The notes beneath the pieces are model-generated. The model was not told where the DNA came from. It did no database searches and was given only the letters and a program-made list of their open reading frames with translations. This document shows positions 55,730 to 64,000 of a DNA stretch of 64,000 bases, piece by piece (the first letter of the stretch is position 1; the number at the start of each line of letters is the position of its first letter). The DNA comes from Peribolospora baueri (lineage: Eukaryota > Basidiomycota > Peribolosporomycetes > Peribolosporales > Peribolosporaceae): assembly GCA_029717555.1 (NCBI GenBank), contig JAMDHS010000058.1, positions 62,001 through 126,000 on the forward strand, read 5' to 3'. The position numbers and the translations under genes are program-made.

Positions 55730-56272
55730 TCATTCCTCCTGGGTCTGCTTCTTACCCTGATTAAAGGTTCAGAGGCGAGAGGCCAAGGAGGGCGACGAGA
55801 AAGGCAAGAAGGAAGCGGTCAGTAACAAATGTGGATGGGCACACGCCAGGTCCAAGTCGTCGTTGTCGACACAAAGAATAGAAGGGTTCCACTCACGACG
55901 GCCATGTTGTAGATACCGCCGACACTGCCGAGCATGCCGAGGGTGAAGATGCCCATGTAGATGCCCATGTAGAGGCGGGAGCGGGGACCGCGCTGGTAGG
56001 TCAGTCGCGGGTCGGTCTGCAAGGACAAAGCAGAGAAGGGATTAGGAACAACAAGAAGGAAGTTAAAGGGAAGAAGCTAGTTGTGACAGTGGAAAAGCCA
56101 GCGTCTCTAGCCCACTACCGTCGTTCAATCCCTCGACCGGCCGCGCAAAGCCACACCAGCGCACATGCTCGTTCCTTCCCCCTTTCTTCCCTGTCCTTGT
56201 CAACCGTTCGCTCACCTGGTAAAGCTTCTGCTTGAGAGGCACGTGGTTTTCGCGGTAGACGAGGGCGTCCAT
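55730..56272 (-). CDS. cytochrome c oxidase subunit 7a-like protein
   Basis: Exons 56272-56216, 56016-55897 and 55756-55730 give 67 residues with closing phases. The sequence begins MDALVYRENHVPLKQKLYQT, then DPRLTYQRGPRSRLYMGIYM, and ends GKKQTQEE. One transmembrane helix is visible (LYMGIYMGIFTLGMLGSVGG), with the basic side before it. Size, single helix, and the pattern QTDPRxTYxRGPRSxLYM followed by GMxGxxxGxYxxxxGKK match the small fungal COX7a/Cox7-type subunits of complex IV in the inner mitochondrial membrane. It shares a 458-base divergent promoter with GPI13. The last exon encodes only eight residues, but the GKK motif is what the family has at this place. Confidence 0.8.
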
Positions 56273-56730
56273 GGTGAACGGTTCGCTTTCGTGAGTCTGG
56301 TTTAGAAAGGAGTGCTGCTCTGGAGAAGACGACGACTGAGGCAAGCGGCGGAGGCCGGCTGCAACCGAAGTGGTGTTCCCACGATCACGTGATATATCTG
56401 CACGTGCCCTCGGAACGACGCATGGACGCAAGCGGAAGGAAGGCGGTCGGGCCTTCCGGCTAAACACCACCATCGCAATTTCCGCGCTTCCTTGGGAGAT
56501 CGGAAATATAGAGAGAAGAAGGAGAGGATGGCTTGTGGATTTGGTGTCGACCGTAGAATTTCATTGGCACTCGTACTCCATTGTCAAGGTTAGTCTACGC
56601 TGCAGCGCATTCTGGCAGAGCTGCTGGCCGCCGTACTGACAAGCTAGCTTTCTTCACCGTCATGATCTCGACCAGGACGCTGATCGCCTGAACGGAAAGA
56701 TAGGACAGACGGCCCGATAGGCTTCGAACC
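56273..56730. promoter_or_regulatory. divergent promoter of the COX7a-like and GPI13 genes
   Basis: 458 bases between opposite start codons. The palindrome atcacgtgat occurs at about 56383-56392, a bHLH-type (CACGTG) site often found upstream of fungal respiratory and phosphate genes; a function here is inference. Confidence 0.5.
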
Positions 56731-59700
56731 ATGTCGGACCGACAACAACAACCCCAACGTTTGGCTGCGTCGTCGTCAGCACGGTCGTCGACGCTTCGCC
56801 CCTTCCTTGCCCTCCTCGCATTGCTTCTCTACCTCGCCTCGCTCCACCTCTCTGGCCTCTACCTCTTCACCCGTGGCTTCCTCCTTTCCCGCCTCACTCT
56901 CAACGACGTTGCTCTCTGTCCCTCCTCTTTGCCTCCCCATAACCTCTCCAACCTCGACCTTGGCCCGCACAATTGCAACCCCGGCCTGCCGCCCTCTCAC
57001 TCTCGCGCCGTCGTCATCATCATCGACGCCCTTCGCTATGACTTCCTCCACCCCTTCTCCCATTCCAATCCTGCCCTTGCTCACCCTTATCATAATGCGC
57101 TCACCATCCCGACCCAACTCACAGCCCAACAGCCAGCCAACTCGATGCTCTTCCACTTCGTCGCAGACCCGCCTACCACCACCCTCCAGCGCATCAAGGG
57201 TTTGACCACCGGCAGCTTACCCACATTCGTTGACGCTGGTAGCAATTTCGGAGGAGCAGCCATTGAGGAGGACAATTGGCTTGCACAGCTGCGAAGATCA
57301 GCCCAAAGCTCGACGGTAGGAAATGAGGGCTCGCAAGACGAGCGAAAGGTTGCGTTCATGGGCGACGACACCTGGATCACCGTCTTTCCACCAGAGTCGG
57401 GCGTCTTCGGCCGGAATATGACATTTCCCTTCGACAGCTTCAATGTTGAAGACCTTCACACCGTCGACGAGGGTGTAATACGGCATCTTCTCCCTCTTCT
57501 CGACCCCAGTCGACCCGAGAGCAACCAGTGGAACCTCATCGTCGCCCATACCCTCGGCGTCGACCATGTTGGCCACCGTTTAGGGCCTGAGCATGCGCAG
57601 ATGAGAAGCAAGCTCGAGCAGATGAACGAGATGCTTGAACGAGTGGTAGACATGATCGACGAGGACACGCTGTTGGTCCTCATGGGCGATCATGGCATGG
57701 ATGGCCGAGGGGATCACGGTGGGGAGAGCGAGCTCGAGGTCGGCGCTGGGCTGTGGGTCTACAGCAAGCGCGGCTTCGGCTCGGTGGATGAAAACGCAGA
57801 GGCGGCCGACTCGGACGAGCGGAAGCAGCAGCACGTTCACCAGCGTCGGCGTCAGCTGCTCGAAGAGCTCTGGTCTCCCTCGTCGCCTCTGGCCTCGTCC
57901 GTATCACTTGACGGTACCATAGATCTCCCGCCGTCACTCGACGAGCCCTTTTCTCCGCTTTCTCCGTGGATCTCGCCACCACTTGTCCGCTCCATCCCGC
58001 AGATCGACTTCGTGCCGACTATCTCCCTCCTTCTTGGTTTACCCGTACCTTTCAACAACCTCGGCACCATCATCCCGGAACTGTTCCTCTCCTTCAAAGA
58101 CTCGACCTCGGCATCCGCTCCGAAGAAGAGTTGGTCTTCGCTGCAATCGACGAAGTCGTCCGACCGCGAGAGTGAAACAGCAGCCGTGCAGAGACTCCTC
58201 GCGGCCGTCAGGCTCAACGCGCAGCAAATCAAGCGGTACCTCGATGACTACCACTCCAGCCCTAGCGGTGCCGATCTCGACCCTTTCTGGACCCGCCTAG
58301 AGTCGCTATGGAATGTGGCCATGTCGCACGACGCGGACCTGCAGAAAAACCATGACCACGTCAAGCCCGATGAGATCAAGTCGACCGTTTTGGCCTACTA
58401 CGCCTTCACACGCCGGGCGTTCAGCGGCTCTCGGTCCGTCTGGGCTCAGTTCAACCCGAGTCTCATGATCGCTGGCATCTTGGTCTTGCTCGGAGGCGTC
58501 CTCCTTGGTTGGGCAGTCTGGGGCACAGTAGGACGGGGTTCTGAGCGGTCTGTCGTTTCGACGGTGCCGCAAGACCAGACTGATCCTGCGGCTCTGGAGC
58601 CTCTTGTTTGGAGCATCCTCGGCCACGCTGGTCTTGGCGCGATCGCCGCTCTTGGCATCGTCGTCAGCGTCGTTCTGGGTGTAGGAAGTTCTGACAAGCA
58701 GTTGCCGGTGTCCTCCCTCCAGGCCGTCCTTTTCGGTGTCGCCTTTAGTGCTGAATTGGCTTCCTTGGTCTCCGTCTTCCGTCTCCGGCCGGCACTCGCT
58801 AAGCACCATGGCCGAGGAAGGTGGTCGTTCGACTCTGTCCAGGGCCCGCTGCTCGTCGTCATCCATGTTACCCTGTTTGCTTCGAACAGCTTCACCGTCT
58901 GGGAGGATCGCGCGGTACTCTACCTCCTCCAGAGTGCTCTCATCGTCATGCTTCTCCGAGGATTCGCTGCTGCACACACTCGCCTGCGCTCTCGAATCGT
59001 CTCTCTCGCCCTCTTGGCCGTCGTGTGTGTGCGCATAGCTGCCGAGAGCAGGCTCTGTAGAGAGGAGCAGCAGCCCTACTGCCACACTACATTCTACTCC
59101 TCAGCCTCTTCTTCGCTTTCCTCCCCGTGGGCCGTTTTCCTCGCGCTCCCCGTCGCGTGGTACCTCCCCCGCGTCGTTCGTTACTTCCTCGCCACATCCA
59201 AGGCCGATTCGGGCCTCGCCGCCGTCTTCCTTTCCGGCCTCCGCTTCGCTCTCCTAGCCGGCGCGGGACACTGGCTCCTGGACTGGGCAGAGAGCAGTCC
59301 CGAGATCACGGACAACTTGCGGGCGGTTTTGACTATGCTGAAGCTCGGAACGGGGCGCGCCGCCCTCGTCGCCATCGTCATCGTCGGTGGCGTTTTCTGG
59401 TACTCCTCGCCGCTTTGCATCGACGTCCAGCGCGAGGAGGTCCAAGACGGCACAGCTTTGGCGATACATCCCACGCAGAAGAAAGTACGCGTCGTAGTCC
59501 TCGGCTTCGCCAACGTCTTTGGGTCGTCCTATCTCCTCTTCCTCTGCACCGTCTTCGCCCTTATCCTTCTCCTCACGCAGCCCGCCGGGCAGCTTTCCCT
59601 CTCCGCGTGTCTGACCGCCCTCATCACCCTCCTGGAAGTCTTCGATGCAAGGCGTGACGCACGTTTGCTCATAGAGTCTTTCGAGCGTACGGGCACCCCG

Positions 59701-60222
59701 GATGCCAGCCCCGGCTCTGTGATGCCTTCGTTCTTCGAGAGCGCCGTTGTGGCGCTCGTGGGCTTCCTTGCCTTCTTCGGCACGGGACACCAGGCCACCC
59801 TGCCGAGCATCCAATGGCGCGTCGCTTTCGTGGGCTTCAAGAAGGTCGTCTACCCCTTCTCCCCTCTGCTCGTCATACTCAACTCCTTCGGTCCCTTCCT
59901 TCTCTCCGCGCTCGCTGCCCCTCTTCTCGCGGTGTGGAACGTGAGCCCCGCCACGAGAGGAGAGCCGCCCATGACGCTCGTCTCCCACGTAGCCAAGGCG
60001 TCCCTCGCCTTCCAGCTCTATCACGCCCTCATCACACTCTCCACCGTCCTCTTCGCAGCCCACTTCCGAAGACACCTTATGGTGTGGAAGATTTTCGCGC
60101 CGCGCTTCATGCTCGGCGGTGTATCGCTGCTCACGGCAGACGTGGGGCTTTTACTCGCCGTTGGTGCACTGGCCGTCGTTGCTGGAAAGGTAGCCAGAAC
60201 CTTTGGAACGCGGTTCCTCTAA
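56731..60222 (+). CDS. GPI13: GPI ethanolamine phosphate transferase 3 (PIG-O)
   Basis: Intronless frame of 1163 residues. After a cytosolic start (MSDRQQQPQRLAA) comes a first membrane helix (FLALLALLLYLASLHLSGLY). The lumenal alkaline-phosphatase-fold domain carries AVVIIIDALRYDFLHPF (metal and nucleophile region, near residue 93) and LVLMGDHGMDGRGDHGGESE (near 308-328), with NLIVAHTLGVDHVGHRLGPE between. From about residue 570 on there are ten or more hydrophobic helices (for example LMIAGILVLLGGVLLGWAVW). This layout and the DHGMDGRGDHGG motif distinguish PIG-O/Gpi13 from PIG-N and PIG-G. It adds ethanolamine phosphate to the third mannose of the GPI precursor in the ER, the step that provides the link to protein. 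A run of lumenal Cys near residue 775 may be disulphide-bonded. Confidence 0.95.
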   Translation: MSDRQQQPQRLAASSSARSSTLRPFLALLALLLYLASLHLSGLYLFTRGFLLSRLTLNDVALCPSSLPPHNLSNLDLGPHNCNPGLPPSHSRAVVIIIDALRYDFLHPFSHSNPALAHPYHNALTIPTQLTAQQPANSMLFHFVADPPTTTLQRIKGLTTGSLPTFVDAGSNFGGAAIEEDNWLAQLRRSAQSSTVGNEGSQDERKVAFMGDDTWITVFPPESGVFGRNMTFPFDSFNVEDLHTVDEGVIRHLLPLLDPSRPESNQWNLIVAHTLGVDHVGHRLGPEHAQMRSKLEQMNEMLERVVDMIDEDTLLVLMGDHGMDGRGDHGGESELEVGAGLWVYSKRGFGSVDENAEAADSDERKQQHVHQRRRQLLEELWSPSSPLASSVSLDGTIDLPPSLDEPFSPLSPWISPPLVRSIPQIDFVPTISLLLGLPVPFNNLGTIIPELFLSFKDSTSASAPKKSWSSLQSTKSSDRESETAAVQRLLAAVRLNAQQIKRYLDDYHSSPSGADLDPFWTRLESLWNVAMSHDADLQKNHDHVKPDEIKSTVLAYYAFTRRAFSGSRSVWAQFNPSLMIAGILVLLGGVLLGWAVWGTVGRGSERSVVSTVPQDQTDPAALEPLVWSILGHAGLGAIAALGIVVSVVLGVGSSDKQLPVSSLQAVLFGVAFSAELASLVSVFRLRPALAKHHGRGRWSFDSVQGPLLVVIHVTLFASNSFTVWEDRAVLYLLQSALIVMLLRGFAAAHTRLRSRIVSLALLAVVCVRIAAESRLCREEQQPYCHTTFYSSASSSLSSPWAVFLALPVAWYLPRVVRYFLATSKADSGLAAVFLSGLRFALLAGAGHWLLDWAESSPEITDNLRAVLTMLKLGTGRAALVAIVIVGGVFWYSSPLCIDVQREEVQDGTALAIHPTQKKVRVVVLGFANVFGSSYLLFLCTVFALILLLTQPAGQLSLSACLTALITLLEVFDARRDARLLIESFERTGTPDASPGSVMPSFFESAVVALVGFLAFFGTGHQATLPSIQWRVAFVGFKKVVYPFSPLLVILNSFGPFLLSALAAPLLAVWNVSPATRGEPPMTLVSHVAKASLAFQLYHALITLSTVLFAAHFRRHLMVWKIFAPRFMLGGVSLLTADVGLLLAVGALAVVAGKVARTFGTRFL

Positions 60223-60379
60223 TATCGCTTCAGCGCCGCGCCCAATTCAGTGCTTCCCCTTAAATCATTCACCTGCACTTCATACACGCTCGTTTGCATT
60301 CATTTCTTCATACTTTCTACCTCGCATCGCAACCGACGAAGTAATTGCAGACAGAATAGACGTCGTGATCCCGGACTCC

Positions 60380-64000
<3,621 letters not shown>

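Noticed and set aside
58306-60075. Reverse acidic frames opposite GPI13
   Set aside because: Antisense of a membrane protein; Glu/Gly-rich composition mirrors Leu/Pro/Ser codons of the real gene.

Overview
The window looks like gene-dense nuclear DNA of a basidiomycete fungus. It is GC-rich, most genes have several short introns (typically 60-160 bases, gtgagt/gtaagt donors and ag acceptors), neighbours sit only a few hundred bases apart, and the proteins read as fungal orthologues. A complex I assembly factor and an exon-junction-complex protein are present, which argues against Saccharomyces-type yeasts. I lean towards a Pucciniomycotina-type yeast, but the subphylum is inference from style only. 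Exon chains below were built by hand from splice consensus, reading frame and family knowledge; where the frame closes across all introns I say so.

Layout. 0-18 kb: the 3' end of an unidentified gene (+), a hemerythrin HHE-domain protein (+), a Barentsz/CASC3-type exon-junction protein (-), the complex I assembly factor NDUFAF5 (-) diverging from a GNAT acetyltransferase (+), a 118-residue unknown (+), a Q-rich fungal protein (-) diverging from a WW-domain protein (+). 18-32 kb: a secreted GH92 alpha-mannosidase with many exons (-), a DsbA-like thioredoxin-fold protein (-), MGM101 (-) diverging from the ribosome biogenesis factor RPF1 (+), and a PRISE-like NAD(P)H reductase (-). 32-47 kb: a large single-pass membrane protein of unknown function (-), an ABC1/UbiB-type kinase of mitochondrial type (-), and a WHI3-type RNA-binding protein (-). 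47-64 kb: an intron-bearing tRNA-Glu(CTC) (-), a beta-propeller-type protein resembling NOL11/Utp8 (-) diverging from phenylalanyl-tRNA synthetase beta FRS1 (+), a repeat-bearing intergenic region, a COX7a-like subunit (-) diverging from the GPI anchor enzyme GPI13/PIG-O (+), and the C-terminal half of the ATR/Mec1 checkpoint kinase (-), cut by the window end.

How the genes relate. There is no gene cluster in the secondary-metabolism or defence sense. Most genes are housekeeping: mitochondrial function (NDUFAF5, MGM101, COX7a-like, UbiB-like kinase), ribosome and translation (RPF1, NOL11/Utp8-like, FRS1, tRNA-Glu), RNA control (Barentsz, WHI3), secretory pathway (GH92, GPI13) and DNA damage signalling (ATR). 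Several are arranged as head-to-head pairs with 190-940 bases between start codons. I saw no intact transposon, virus-like element or CRISPR array. The least explained parts are the repeat-bearing spacer at 54.3-55.1 kb, the 118-residue protein, the 1111-residue membrane protein, and a surprising number of very short coding exons (9-25 bases).
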